From contig JAGMUV010000001.1 in assembly GCA_020744425.1 (NCBI GenBank), forward strand, positions 6,572,001-6,636,000: a stretch of 64,000 nt of DNA. The letters run 5' to 3'. This stretch comes from Dactylonectria macrodidyma. Its lineage: Eukaryota; Ascomycota; Sordariomycetes; Hypocreales; Nectriaceae. The notes beneath the pieces were generated by a model. The model saw nothing but the letters and a program-made list of their open reading frames with translations. It made no database searches and was not told the origin of the DNA. Both the position numbers and the translations under genes were made by a program. Below, piece after piece: positions 44,064-54,330 of the stretch; position 1 is the stretch's first letter, and every line of letters starts with the position of its first letter.

Positions 44064-45167
44064 ATGACGATTATCGCTGTCAATCATGCGGCACTCCTAT
44101 TGGAGCAAGGCAAAGACCTGGTGGTAGAGCAGCGTCCAGTTCCCGAGCCCAAAAACGACGAAATCTTGGTCCGCAACCATTCGATAGCTCTTAACCCTGT
44201 TGATTGGAAACAACAGTCATGGGGCTTTGGAATTGAGACATATCCAACCATCCTAGGCAGCGGTAAAATAACTCTACTTCACCCGAGCTTGAATGACTAA
44301 ATCTGACATCTATCTCTGATAGACATTGCCGGCACGGTTGAGAGCACCGGTTCTGAGCAGAAAGACTTTAAGAAAGGCGACCGGGTGATCGCGTGGGCCG
44401 GCTCACGCATCATCGAAAGGCTTGATGGCGGCGCATTCCAAAATTGGTCCATCATCAACCCAGTCACGACCTCCAAGTTGCCTGACAACATACCGTTTGA
44501 ACAAGGCGCTGCTATCCCCCTTGGGCTTGTGACGGCGAGCACTCTGCTGTTTGACTCGGTCGGCGTCCCCCTGCCGCAGTTAGAATCCTCTGCCACAGAT
44601 GGGTCTGGAGTTGTATTGATCTGGGGCGGCTCCTCATCGGTTGGATCCAACGCCATCCAGTTGGCACGCAGGGCAGGCCTTAAGGTGTTGACAACTGCCA
44701 GCCCCCAACACCATGAATATCTCAGGTCTCTTGGCGCAAATGCAGTCTTTGACTATCACTCTTCCACCGTGGTCGACGACGTCATTGCGGCAGTGACGAA
44801 AGCGGGCGACTCTGTAGAGTATGCTGTCGACACGATATCCCTAACTGAATCGCTGCAGGTAGTCACTGCTATTCTCAACAAGACGGGAGTGAAGAGCAAA
44901 AAGTTGGGCCTTGTTCTGGGCTGGCCTGAGGGTGTGCAGAAGCCTGAGGGCGTCGAAGTGGTTTCCACGTCGGCTAGAAACATCTTCAATAAGACGGACA
45001 TTGCGGACTGGGTGTTTCGCGATTTCCTCCCAACGGCTCTTGAGAATGAGACATTCGTAGCGAGCCCTCACGTAAAGCTGCTGCCGGGCGGACTCGATGG
45101 TTTGCAGGCTGGACTGGATACCTTAAAGAAGGGTGTCAGTGGGCAGAAGATTGTCTTTACCCTGTAA
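44064..45167 (+). CDS. MDR-family zinc-independent oxidoreductase (ToxD/enoyl-reductase-like)
   Basis: Medium-chain reductase of 347 residues. Exons 44064-44262 and 44323-45167; the splice gives ILGSDIAGTVESTG, the family's GxDxxG region. Features are NPVDWKQQ, the GDRV loop, GAAIPLGLVTAS, and the nucleotide-binding WGGSSSVGSNAIQLAR near residue 170, followed by YAVDTIS. There is no zinc-binding Cys/His set, so it is of the quinone-oxidoreductase or trans-acting enoyl-reductase type (ToxD, LovC-like relatives) using NADPH. Such genes are common both alone and in polyketide clusters. Here no polyketide synthase is visible, and the next thing downstream is a broken old-yellow-enzyme gene. ATG 44064 is the only sensible start. 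Confidence 0.9.
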
Positions 45168-45459
45168 TATTGCAGAACAACTCCAATAATACTGTGCCTG
45201 TCCCACTTCTAAAATTCCATCAGCCGCTTCTTAAGAATGAACAAATATCGGTCGTTACCCAAGTGATCAGGTAACGGCCTCAACAGTGCCGTCTTGCAGA
45301 TAGCCATATTGCAAGCCACGCACTGGACGACGCTGCGTTCACTGCTGTATCGTGTGGCAACAGCGCGATTACGACTAGCTCATCCCGGCTAAAATGACAA
45401 CACTCTCGCCAACATGGAAGAGCAGTACGTGCGCGAGGCCCTTGACGAATTGGCAAAAA

Positions 45460-45925
45460 ATCCTTGACTGGATGCGATGGAAATACGCAACCTTGAAGGA
45501 ATTGAGATTCTGAATGATATTTGTGAACTGAGGGTTCGGGTCGTCCATTCTAATGTTGTCGACTCTTCAAGGACTAAACCGAATACCTATACGTTCAGGC
45601 GCAATGGATTGCCAAACAGCGCGGACAAACTTGGTGGAAAATCGGGATCTGTCGATAATAGTCCTACCATATGCATCGGTCCTCTGATGCACTTATCCTG
45701 GATGAACTGATCGATCACATATCCATTCGAGCCATGAAGTTCGACGCCATCGAAACCATCCTCAATGCCATGGCGAGCAGCTTGGAAATAGGTTTGAACT
45801 AAATCCCGGATCTCCTCAATACTAATCGGCTTTGACTTTAGGTAAACAGAGTGAGGCGAAATATCGCTAGAGCTACAAAAGACGATGCCCTCCTTCGCCA
45901 CATCAGGATCAGCTCCTTGCTAGCT
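45460..45925 (-). pseudogene. old yellow enzyme (OYE) fragment, downstream part
   Basis: Minus-strand relic of an FMN-dependent NAD(P)H oxidoreductase. In order: ADPDVAKEGIVFCSSSDISP, then PISIEEIRDLVQTYFQAARH and FDGVELHGSNGYVIDQFIQD, the conserved FMN-side segment. There the frame shifts: the family sequence continues in another frame as QRTDAYGRTIIDRSRFSTKF and VRAVWQSIAPERIGIRFSP. A TGA then stands where Trp is expected, after which RVDNIRMDDPNPQFTNII continues. It has one frameshift, one stop, no N-terminal domain and an incomplete barrel. Its first 65-70 bases match a second fragment at 49757. Confidence 0.75.
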
Positions 45926-46350
45926 TCCGAACCCTAAATCCCTTTCTAGACCACTAGGCCTATAAGGCGGAAAGTACTATAATGGTTAACTTAATATTAG
46001 AGCTGAATAAGATATGCTTTCTGACGGTAACGAAGTAAGTGTCGAAGACTAATAACTTAAAGTTAAGGAACATCCCCTTATTAACCTTTAAGTTAACTCT
46101 ACGGTCAATCGATAGGTGCATTGACATGGGGCCCTGTGTCCTCAAATAGTACCTCATCCTCCTCTGTATCCCCATCTTACACCTCAAGTCCCAATATCCG
46201 CAGCTCTCGCTTGGCAGCAGCCCAGCCTGTGGCCTCTTTTGTAACCCACCAGTGAATATGACTGGAGCCTTAGTTTCATTCAGCCTCCCAGCACACACCA
46301 GGTAAAGGCAAACGGGTAGTCGACTTCACCAATACCTTCTACCGTTGGCT
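45926..46350. other. junction region between OYE relic and HeLo-NACHT gene
   Basis: AT-rich in parts (45970-46090). The minus-strand frame 45960-46298 starts MCAGRLNETK, but I recognise no family. The edge at 45926-45955 carries CCGAACCCTAAATCCC and CTAGACC words, loosely echoed near 49700-49740 on the other side of the NACHT gene. Confidence 0.4.
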
Positions 46351-49257
46351 TCATTGCGAGTGCTCTGTACCAAGTGACTCAAGCCATTCCAAGTCAAAAT
46401 CCTTGAGCTTCGCATCACTACTGGCACTTAGGAACTGCTCTGTTATACTCCAAAGCATCCTATTTTCCCTCTCACCCAACGGGCAAAAGCCAAACTTACG
46501 GACATCCTCTAGCCATAAAACCCAAAGGCTAGTATCCCCCATGCTAGTGTAAACAGATTCAGTCACGCTGCATCCCGAAGAGAGGAGCAGCTGAACCATC
46601 TCTGCGGACCAAAACCTTCCCTGCGATGGCTGGTCATTGAAGTTGACACTGAGGAACTGCTTTCTGAGCGCGTGATAGAGAATGGGTTTGTCTCCACATG
46701 AGCCGTGGTCATTTTTCAACATAGCTTGGAAATCGGCATGCTGTTTGACAAAATTTTGCGCGCCGGCCTCAACAGCTAGCAATAAAGAAACGCATGAGCA
46801 CCCGTGACTGGCTTCAAGAGTTGTAGCCGAAGAGAGTCGCTGTAAGGCAGCAGCGCTGAGCTCACTCTCGGGAAGGAGGCCGAGAAACGGCTGAAGATGA
46901 AAAAGGCAGTTTTTAGGATCCCCGGGCCTCTGTCTGTCGGCCTCGGCCCCCCACCAAATTCCTTCTTCGAAAAGATCCATGGCCTGGATTTCTCTCTTCG
47001 TGTACAACAATTGTGTGGCCATATGCACACCGTAGAGGGATAAGGCAGTGGGGGCGTGGAACAATTCGTCCTGTATCTGCAGGCAGTCTAGCCGCCAGAC
47101 ATCCTCGTTGCTCAGGAATTCAAAGACTGTGCGGTGCATGAAGATGACCTTGGCGTTGATGTCTTGACATGCCGAGCCCCTAGTTGATCGTGTGTGCTTT
47201 TCGGCGGTTAACTCTAACAGCCCCCAGCATCGACTTCTTAGCCGGCCTTCAAGCTCCTCACATATCTCGACTTTGTCTTCGGTGGTGAGATGTTGAATTT
47301 CAATTGAATTCATATGGTAGTCATCAACCAATGCAAGGCCCAGAGCAAACAAGCCTTTCTGTACGAAGGGTGACTTGGTCTTCTGGTAGGTGTAGCATAT
47401 CTTCATTAGCTGCGCACCCTGCTGTTGATGACGCTTGCGAACCTTGCCAAGCATATGCATAAACATATCTTCGAGCTCTGGAGGTAAGTCATCAACCCGG
47501 CGACGAATCTCAGAGAGTCGATCGTGATCATCAAATCCACTGCGGATAGAACGGCAAGCAAGGATGATCCAGAGCCATACACCAGACGACTTCTGGACGA
47601 GTTCGCGTAAAAGCGACGTTGATTCTTCTGGAAACCGTCTCTTGTGACTCCTCATAGATGGATGGTTACCAATCTTTTCTTCGACGTAGGCCCGAATGTC
47701 TTCCCGCGTCAGATCTTGCAGTTCTAGTCGCGGTAGAGTACGGAAGGCGGCGACGCAAGCAGGAATAGGCCTGCTTGAGACGATTACCTTGATGTGCTCA
47801 TTCTCTGCAAGGCGCTGAATAAAGGCGATACCATCCTCGTAGTCACCCACAAATTCATCGAGGCCGTCTATAAAGAAACACAACCGTCCTATTTTGGCAG
47901 TGCTTCCGGTGATCACTTCGAAGGCTCGACGAGTCTCGGCTGCCGAAGGCAACTCGATACTCTGCGGGGCTCCTATGTCTCCTCTAGACTCTCTGCATTC
48001 ACTTTCTAGGATTTCCTTCCACATATTTGGAAGTGCTTCCTGCATAAGTGACGGATTCCGGGCAAGTATTTGATACAACAAGGTTCGCGAAAGTCCCTCT
48101 TGCGTTTTCTGCTCGTCGGAGCCGAGGTTTGAGAAGAAGAAATGGCAAATTAGAAGGTGCCCACCGTTGGCCCATTCGGAAAGAAGTGACTTGGTGCTCT
48201 GGTGAAAGCGGAGATACTTCGTGAGCGTGGACTTACCGCTTCCTGCCTTGCCAGAGATCCAGTATATGCCAGTGCCATGCCGGAGCCATGCCGGGAGGTC
48301 GTCCCAAGAGGCGGCATCATCCGGAGGCTTCAGTGCCCATCGAAGTGTCTTCTTGTGGTTTTGTGTAATGCTCTCCGCCCTGTCCTCGATCTTTCTGAAC
48401 CATAGTACCTGCAGGATGCGATCCTGGCGTGTCTTGTCAAGAACATGCTGCGTCGATTCGGCAATAGCTTGATGACGATCAAACGACGCTTCAAGAACGA
48501 TCTTCAGACGTTTGATATCTTTCTTGATGGCTGCAAGATCGTCGCGGATCATAGAATGAGCAGAGTTGAAATCGTCGTCCTTGGGAGGGACAACCTCGTT
48601 AAGCTTAGATGTGAGGTCTGTCAAATCTCGAAGAAGGTCCTCGAACTTTTGTTTATCCCTAATGACCCAGCGTGCCTTTTGAGCCATCGATGTGGTTTTC
48701 TGTCTAGTGTCGATACGCGATTGAAGAACCTCAAACTGTTGCACGAAGCTATCCATCCGTAGCTGACTGATTCGGCGACGACTTGGTGGTGGGTTGGAGA
48801 ACTGATCCAATGTGGCAAGCTCTGAGGGCAGATCCACCGTAAGTAATTCGGAAGGCAGACTCTTTAGAAACGGGTCGGATCTTGGACTAGCTGTGATAGA
48901 GTCTGAGGGTATAGGTGGGGCGGGAGGATCGCTCTCTAGACGCAAGCCATATCGTTGCTGCAAGTTCTTCGTGTTGGTCAGAATCGAGCGGATTGAAGCT
49001 AGTATACGGATGACAAGCTCCTGAGTGTTGGCGTCGTCAAGCCGTTTGTCGTAGTCACCGTCAAGAAGTCTGACCCGATGGGCCCAATGGAGGAGAAGTG
49101 TCTTCTCGATATCGAGCTTCATGTCCAGGATTTCATACTGATGGCCAAGGTGACGCGTATCTGCAATGAGTCTGAAAAGGTCGATGGTGTCTTTAAAAGC
49201 ACCAATAAGCCCGGCAAGGCCGAAAACGCCGAGAGTAAGCCCCGCTACCTCAGCCAT
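46351..49257 (-). CDS. HeLo-NACHT NLR-like protein
   Basis: Intronless gene of 968 residues, start ATG 49257. Residues 1 to about 200 form a HeLo-type helical domain (MAEVAGLTLGVFGLAGLIGA, LFRLIADTRHLGHQYEILD), the class of cell-death-inducing domains known from HET-S. A Pro/Ser linker with repeated LPSEL units precedes a second helical part. NACHT follows: P-loop GKAGSGKST at 336-344, CHFFFSNLG, Walker B CFFIDGLDEF at 460-469, then VIVSSRPIPACVAAF. After it come ELEDMFMHMLGKVRKRHQQQ and a region like the DUF7791 segment found behind fungal HeLo-NACHT modules (FMHRTVFEFL). The C-terminus is helical, with perhaps degenerate ankyrin-like units (EMVQLLLSSGCSV). Fungal NLRs act in allorecognition or defence by regulated cell death. 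The gene is intact and sits between two OYE relics. Confidence 0.87.
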   Translation of the reverse strand: MAEVAGLTLGVFGLAGLIGAFKDTIDLFRLIADTRHLGHQYEILDMKLDIEKTLLLHWAHRVRLLDGDYDKRLDDANTQELVIRILASIRSILTNTKNLQQRYGLRLESDPPAPPIPSDSITASPRSDPFLKSLPSELLTVDLPSELATLDQFSNPPPSRRRISQLRMDSFVQQFEVLQSRIDTRQKTTSMAQKARWVIRDKQKFEDLLRDLTDLTSKLNEVVPPKDDDFNSAHSMIRDDLAAIKKDIKRLKIVLEASFDRHQAIAESTQHVLDKTRQDRILQVLWFRKIEDRAESITQNHKKTLRWALKPPDDAASWDDLPAWLRHGTGIYWISGKAGSGKSTLTKYLRFHQSTKSLLSEWANGGHLLICHFFFSNLGSDEQKTQEGLSRTLLYQILARNPSLMQEALPNMWKEILESECRESRGDIGAPQSIELPSAAETRRAFEVITGSTAKIGRLCFFIDGLDEFVGDYEDGIAFIQRLAENEHIKVIVSSRPIPACVAAFRTLPRLELQDLTREDIRAYVEEKIGNHPSMRSHKRRFPEESTSLLRELVQKSSGVWLWIILACRSIRSGFDDHDRLSEIRRRVDDLPPELEDMFMHMLGKVRKRHQQQGAQLMKICYTYQKTKSPFVQKGLFALGLALVDDYHMNSIEIQHLTTEDKVEICEELEGRLRSRCWGLLELTAEKHTRSTRGSACQDINAKVIFMHRTVFEFLSNEDVWRLDCLQIQDELFHAPTALSLYGVHMATQLLYTKREIQAMDLFEEGIWWGAEADRQRPGDPKNCLFHLQPFLGLLPESELSAAALQRLSSATTLEASHGCSCVSLLLAVEAGAQNFVKQHADFQAMLKNDHGSCGDKPILYHALRKQFLSVNFNDQPSQGRFWSAEMVQLLLSSGCSVTESVYTSMGDTSLWVLWLEDVRKFGFCPLGERENRMLWSITEQFLSASSDAKLKDFDLEWLESLGTEHSQ

Positions 49258-49756
49258 AGCAGATGATCAACTGAGGTCGTGATTGCGCTGAGTATCGGAT
49301 CACGTTGGGCGTTAAGAGGTAAGCTTGCTGCCTAATTGCATTATCGCACTAAGCGAGTTTTAATTGCAAGTTAATAACATAAAAAGGCACTTCATTTCTT
49401 CAGTATAAATAAAAGATAAAATATCTCATAATAGATAAATTTACATTCTCTTTATTCAATTTGTAATGTTTATTATTATCATTTATAATAGAAAATAAAA
49501 TCTTGAAATTTTTTAAAAATTCCCAAATAGCATTATTGTAATGGACTAGCCTCACGGCTACTGCGAGTAAGCGTCAGTTGTTGAATTGATATCCTTGAAG
49601 AAGAGTTATTCTACCTATACTAATCTGCTATTCTACTAATACCACACCGTGATCTACATTGCTCACTGCGACGTCCTGATCCACTCGATCATACATCCTC
49701 TGGCTTGGACCTACCCTAGACCCGGCGAAACCTAACCCTCACGCTTCTGGCGAACT

Positions 49757-49885
49757 GAGTGAGGCGAAATATCGCTGGAACTTGAAAAGACGACGCTTCC
49801 CTTCTTAGCTACATCAAAATCAGCCATGTGCCCCAACGCTTAAAGTGAATAGAAGATACAGTTGCCCTCAGGATGGCCTGCAACA
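49757..49885 (-). pseudogene. old yellow enzyme (OYE) fragment, upstream part
   Basis: Minus-strand relic reading AGHPEGNCIFYSL, then a TAA where the family has Trp, then ALGHMADFDVAKKG and SVVFSSSSDISPHS. OYE proteins have QLWALGR...ADP followed by a SSSDI segment here. The homology stops right after SPHS. The last 65-70 bases correspond to the first bases of the fragment at 45849-45925, with about 70-80% identity and one codon indel. Confidence 0.6.
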
Positions 49886-50137
49886 GTGACTGACTCCACG
49901 CCTTGATCTATTCCGTACTGTAGAAACTCGGAACATTAGTAAAGCTTTCATGCTTCAAGTCAATGGAAGGCTCCTCCGAGATTAGAAAGGTTCCAGGCAC
50001 AGATGCTCTTTGGATTTAGTAGTTTTGGAAATCAGGTAGGCTTGGGGACATGATCACCCGGAGCTCGGTAGCGTGTTAGAGGACACATGGCAATGAGGTG
50101 GCTAGCGGTGATAAGATTGCTGACTTTGATGAGCTTG

Positions 50138-50196
50138 AAATGGCCGAAAGTTGGCCATTTCGCCTCTGGCATCATCAACCTGAGATGTTGTTGATG
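50138..50196. repeat. two adjacent small hairpins
   Basis: AAATGGCC (50138-50145) pairs with GGCCATTT (50153-50160) over a 7-base loop, and CATCAAC (50173-50179) pairs with GTTGATG (50190-50196) over a 10-base loop. They could be part of a folded RNA or a small inverted-repeat element. Function unknown. Confidence 0.35.
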
Positions 50197-51642
50197 AAAG
50201 AGCTGTCAATTTGAGTGAATGAGAAGATCAATTTGGAGAGTGACTAGATGCTGAACTTGACATGGTAATTTTATCTTTCAGCATGTACGGACTTGGCTCG
50301 CTTCTTATCGCGACTTGAGTGTTATCTATGCTCATCATGTCTTATCATTAATCAATGTTTCTACGATTTGTTACATGAGTCGGGTCAGCTAAAAGAGATT
50401 TTGGGGGCAAAGGCTGAAGGGTAGCACTGAGTCATCGACGTCCTCTTGGTCGGAGCTCGACGGGAAAAGGTTCCGTGGAACTGTAATTACCACCACCTAG
50501 GCCAACTATAGTGAGGCACTTCAAATCTCTGTCAGATAATAATACTCCTGGTATCCCTAAATCATTATTCTTAACGATTGGCCACGGCCCCCGCAAAAGG
50601 AGGGCAGTACGACTTAGTGCAGGTGTGGGCCATGAGTCGACCTCATATTCGTAATACAAGCGACGTGCTAGATCTTTCCATCCTTAGAACTAGACCTGTC
50701 TGATAATGGAGTAACTTTGAGTAACGAATGCTATAAGTAATGAGCTGACATTTCGAAACAAATATTTGTCGACTGCTCACAGCCCGCTTTCATAACCACC
50801 TACTCAATGGGCACATCTTCATTCACTAGGCATCTTGTGATGCATTTAGTGTTATCAGTCGCATTTCAATGCCTTCTATGCGTTACTTGTCTTTTCTAAG
50901 AGACGCTTATGCCGGCGTAGTGGGAGGTAGAGTGTGACCCCTTGATAAAAGTTCGATATATCGACCCATCTAATTCACACACCCGTCAAGATCGAGGCAT
51001 ACGGACAGTGGCTCCTGGAGCCGCCAAACAGGTAATATGTTCATCAAGATTCAAGCTTCCTAGCTGACATGAGCTGGAAAAGCTTGATCTTAGGCAGCTG
51101 TGAAGACATTGGGTTTAAAAATGCTTGAATGTGAAGAAAATTGTGTTATTTTGACTTTGTGATAGCAGCAACTCGCCCTCGATGCAGCGGACAGCCAACT
51201 TGGAAGTAGGATTGAAAACATACGGACAGGTAGCACCGATTCCACGCTAAGGTTATTTCACTCAGTTGTGGATGGTGACGATGATCTGTGGAGGACCCCC
51301 GACCCCCCTGATATCCCATACTATTCTTCAAATCTTGTGCTGCAATGTAGGTCCCAAGTTCAATACAGCGAATCAAAAGCATCGAGGCGTGTTTAACTTT
51401 CAGTGCACCATGGTCCGTTTGAATCCTCAAGCCTATTCTGACCCTCAGTATAGACAATCCATGCTGTTTGAGTTCAAGTTTGACTCACGTGTCAATGCCA
51501 CAACCAGTGCACGCAAACTTACAGAAGAACCTTAACATCGGATTTCCTGGCTATTAATAGTCGCTAATCCTCTGATACGAAGTTCGAGGACATTTTCAAA
51601 CACCGGTGGTCTATTCCCCCTTTCGACCTTCATGCAAGAACG

Positions 51643-52917
51643 ATGCGCATATTCGACATTCGAGGCTGGTTTTGTCGCTTCAGGCGGCATTGGAACTACC
51701 AAAGACTTGATTCGCGTCTGGAAAACATCATCGAAATATGTGAAGCGACAGGACCATCGGATAGCGATTGGGAGACCTACGATTCGACAAGCACCTCAGA
51801 ATATGAGTCGGAGCACTCTGGTCCAACGGGACACACGCAAAGCCCTGGCAAGAGATTCAACCCCGAGGCGAAGCTGGATAGGATGCCCAGGGAGATTCTC
51901 ATTATGATCAGCAACCGTCTCACAGATGCATCTCGAATGACATTCGCCTTGACCTGTCGCCCAATTTACCAAGTTTACTTCGAGGCCGACAGGCATCCTC
52001 CACTGGCAACCAGAAAAGACAGAGAAGAGTTTCTGCAGCTTCTCGAAAAGGATATCTCCAATCTCTACTTCTGCCACAGTTGTACTCTCCTGCATTCGTG
52101 GAGTACACAATGGGGTATATCCGGGTCATCACAATGGTCCTTCCAACCCTGCCTGGATTGGAATTGCCACCAGATAAGACTGTATGGTCTCGAAGAACTG
52201 GAATTTTCTTCAGCTCGGCTATTCATGAATTACCATCTCTATGGCCCTGCGCATGGATTGCCTCTCTCAAAGCTAGAAAGGCGATGGAATACTAAAAGCT
52301 CAAATGGTGTTCAAATGCAAGTCGTCCGAAGAGGTCGAATCATACACGACGAGCTTTTTGTCCTGGTCACATATATCATAAAAAGCTCTCAGGGAAAGGG
52401 AGGAAGCCTGCGTCGATTCATGGAGCAATCCGATATTTCCATTTGCAATCATGTTCATGCGACTGACGACAGTTCCATATTATATAATTGGAAAGCAGGG
52501 AAACTCATACGGCATAGCCTCGACGTGCCCTTGGTTCCATGCGAAACTACCACGGAATCATGCCCCATGTGTCTGACGGACTACTCAGTCAAGATTACAA
52601 TGCTAGAGCAAGGCAAGGGCTGGACTGTCGCCCTCGATGTCTTCAAGCAGCTAGGTGGTTGTCGGTCCCCATACGATTGGAAATGGAGAAGTGCGAGTGA
52701 GATAAGCCTGGTCAACGAGCCGAGGTCTATCAATAATCAGGCGGGGATTGTGAGAAACCCTTGGGCGGCGGCTGAGGGCATGAAAAGAACTGAAGCAACG
52801 TTTGTGGGCCGGCCGAATAATATGAAATATTTCATTCTCGGCATGAGACGCTGCCCCTGGAATAGCTTTTGCGAACGCGGCCGCCACGACTGCGCAACGT
52901 ATGGCCTAGCCGACTAG
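51643..52917 (+). CDS. F-box-containing hypothetical protein
   Basis: Intronless frame of 424 residues starting at ATG 51643. An F-box-like segment is at about residues 78-115 (LDRMPREILIMISNRLTDAS, FALTCRPIYQVYF), the domain that ties proteins to Skp1 of SCF ubiquitin ligases. Before it is an acidic Ser/Thr-rich stretch (DSTSTSEYESEHSGP). The remainder is a fungal-type C-terminal body with paired cysteines (LYFCHSCTLLHSW, ESCPMCLTDYSVK) and no leucine-rich or WD repeats that I can see. Such F-box proteins are numerous and variable in filamentous ascomycetes. The target is unknown. Neighbouring stretches on both sides are non-coding. Confidence 0.78.
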   Translation: MRIFDIRGWFCRFRRHWNYQRLDSRLENIIEICEATGPSDSDWETYDSTSTSEYESEHSGPTGHTQSPGKRFNPEAKLDRMPREILIMISNRLTDASRMTFALTCRPIYQVYFEADRHPPLATRKDREEFLQLLEKDISNLYFCHSCTLLHSWSTQWGISGSSQWSFQPCLDWNCHQIRLYGLEELEFSSARLFMNYHLYGPAHGLPLSKLERRWNTKSSNGVQMQVVRRGRIIHDELFVLVTYIIKSSQGKGGSLRRFMEQSDISICNHVHATDDSSILYNWKAGKLIRHSLDVPLVPCETTTESCPMCLTDYSVKITMLEQGKGWTVALDVFKQLGGCRSPYDWKWRSASEISLVNEPRSINNQAGIVRNPWAAAEGMKRTEATFVGRPNNMKYFILGMRRCPWNSFCERGRHDCATYGLAD

Positions 52918-54330
52918 TATTGCATGGTTCTACGGATTAAAGCAGGGGCAGTTTATGAGGTCTGAGCATAATTTTAGTTAATAACATCATTTATTAAACC
53001 AGAATTCTAGCTATAGTTTCTCCGACGTTTGTGCGATGTCAGCATTGTGATTTGATACCAAGCAATGATCGGTGTCCGTGGAGACTAAGATGGCGACTAT
53101 TTACAGACAAGTAGGAGCGGCGAGTTTAGGAGTCAACGCAGATAGACACTGTCCGAGGTACGTTCTCGAGACTACATATTCTGGATTAGCGACAGCTCAC
53201 AATTCACAACTAGATCACCATCACTCAAGCATTTGAAACTATTGCGAAGGTCAAAGTGTGTGCTCTGCTAGCTATATTGGGTGATCATCTCAAATGGAGG
53301 GAGGGGAAGGTCTCAGAAATAACTAGCAGAGTGTTCAGGACGACACTGAAAGGGGTGTTCGTCTTGTCAAGGGACCAGGAGACACTTACAACCATGGAGC
53401 TCCAAGCTGACGGCCACTCTGATGTATGATTCACGATGAGATCGAGGTCACGACAGGAACGGAGACAGCCCTAGGAAACAGCCTTGAACACAGCGGGCAG
53501 CAATTTGACCATGGTACTTCTGGACAGTCACCTCCATTGGAGACGAAAAAGTATCAGAGAAACCTATCAAGGCGCCAAGAAGAAGCCGAGAATCGTTGAG
53601 TCCGCCGAGTTCAGGCGACGCTCACCTTGACAGTCGTGCTGCTGCATTGACTGAGATGGAACCTACAAACAAGACCAGGGCTCATAGAGAATTGAGCGCA
53701 GGCTGCTATTGATTTAGAAGAAGTAATCACCAAATTTGGGGGTGATTGATTCCAATGTACGGTATACGGCTTTGACGCTAAGTTACATCAAGTTCTGCCA
53801 TGTCGTGTGGGTTGATTCCAGCAACTACTGTACCTACCCATTGCAGTGTCGACGGCGCCAGAGACCCATGGTTTTTCCGTACAATGAATATGGAAGGTGG
53901 AAGTAAGTGTTCCTTACCTTATGAAAGAGTCACGGTGGTGGAGATTTCATCTGGGAAAGGCATATCGAAGAAGGATCCAAGATGTAGTGCAATTGCGTCA
54001 ACCTCTTTCCTGTTACGTCAACTCTTTTCTTGTTGGGTTGGCTCCGGCTCTGCGAAAGCAATTTCCGCCCCGAAACATCCCCTCCTGCCCTAATACATCG
54101 CCAATTGTTGCTGCTTACGATGGGGATGGGGACAATGAAGGCAAGAGCCATTCACGAGATGATTCTGCCTACCATGTCAACACGGGCACTCCCCAAATGC
54201 TTCCCTCTCTTCTTCTTCTTCTTCTCCTCATATACGACGCCGTCGCCCACGATACGCAAACGCCCACGAAACGCAAACGCCGAAACGCATACGTCGAACA
54301 CATACGCATACCTCCAACGTCAGCCCAGCC
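52918..54330. other. 1.4 kb non-coding region with CGCAAACGCC repeats at its end
   Basis: No supportable gene. The frame 53897-54598 is an out-of-frame shadow of the small gene at 54331 over its last 270 bases. The segment 54248-54312 holds several ACGCAAACGCC-like units, which are echoed in the coding repeat at 54490-54552. Confidence 0.45.

Larger units (their letters stand above)
49258..51642. other. 2.4 kb non-coding region with AT-rich block and OYE relic
   Basis: Holds the promoter of the HeLo-NACHT gene, an AT-rich block at about 49365-49535, the OYE relic at 49757-49885 and two small hairpins at 50138-50196. No supportable gene. The frame at 51266-51535 overlaps another open frame with coding-like text (VVDGDDDLWRTPDPPDIPYY) but has no family match I know. 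Confidence 0.45.

Noticed and set aside
45960..46298. 112-residue minus-strand frame next to the HeLo-NACHT gene
   Set aside because: No recognisable family, AT-rich lower half; too weak to call a gene.
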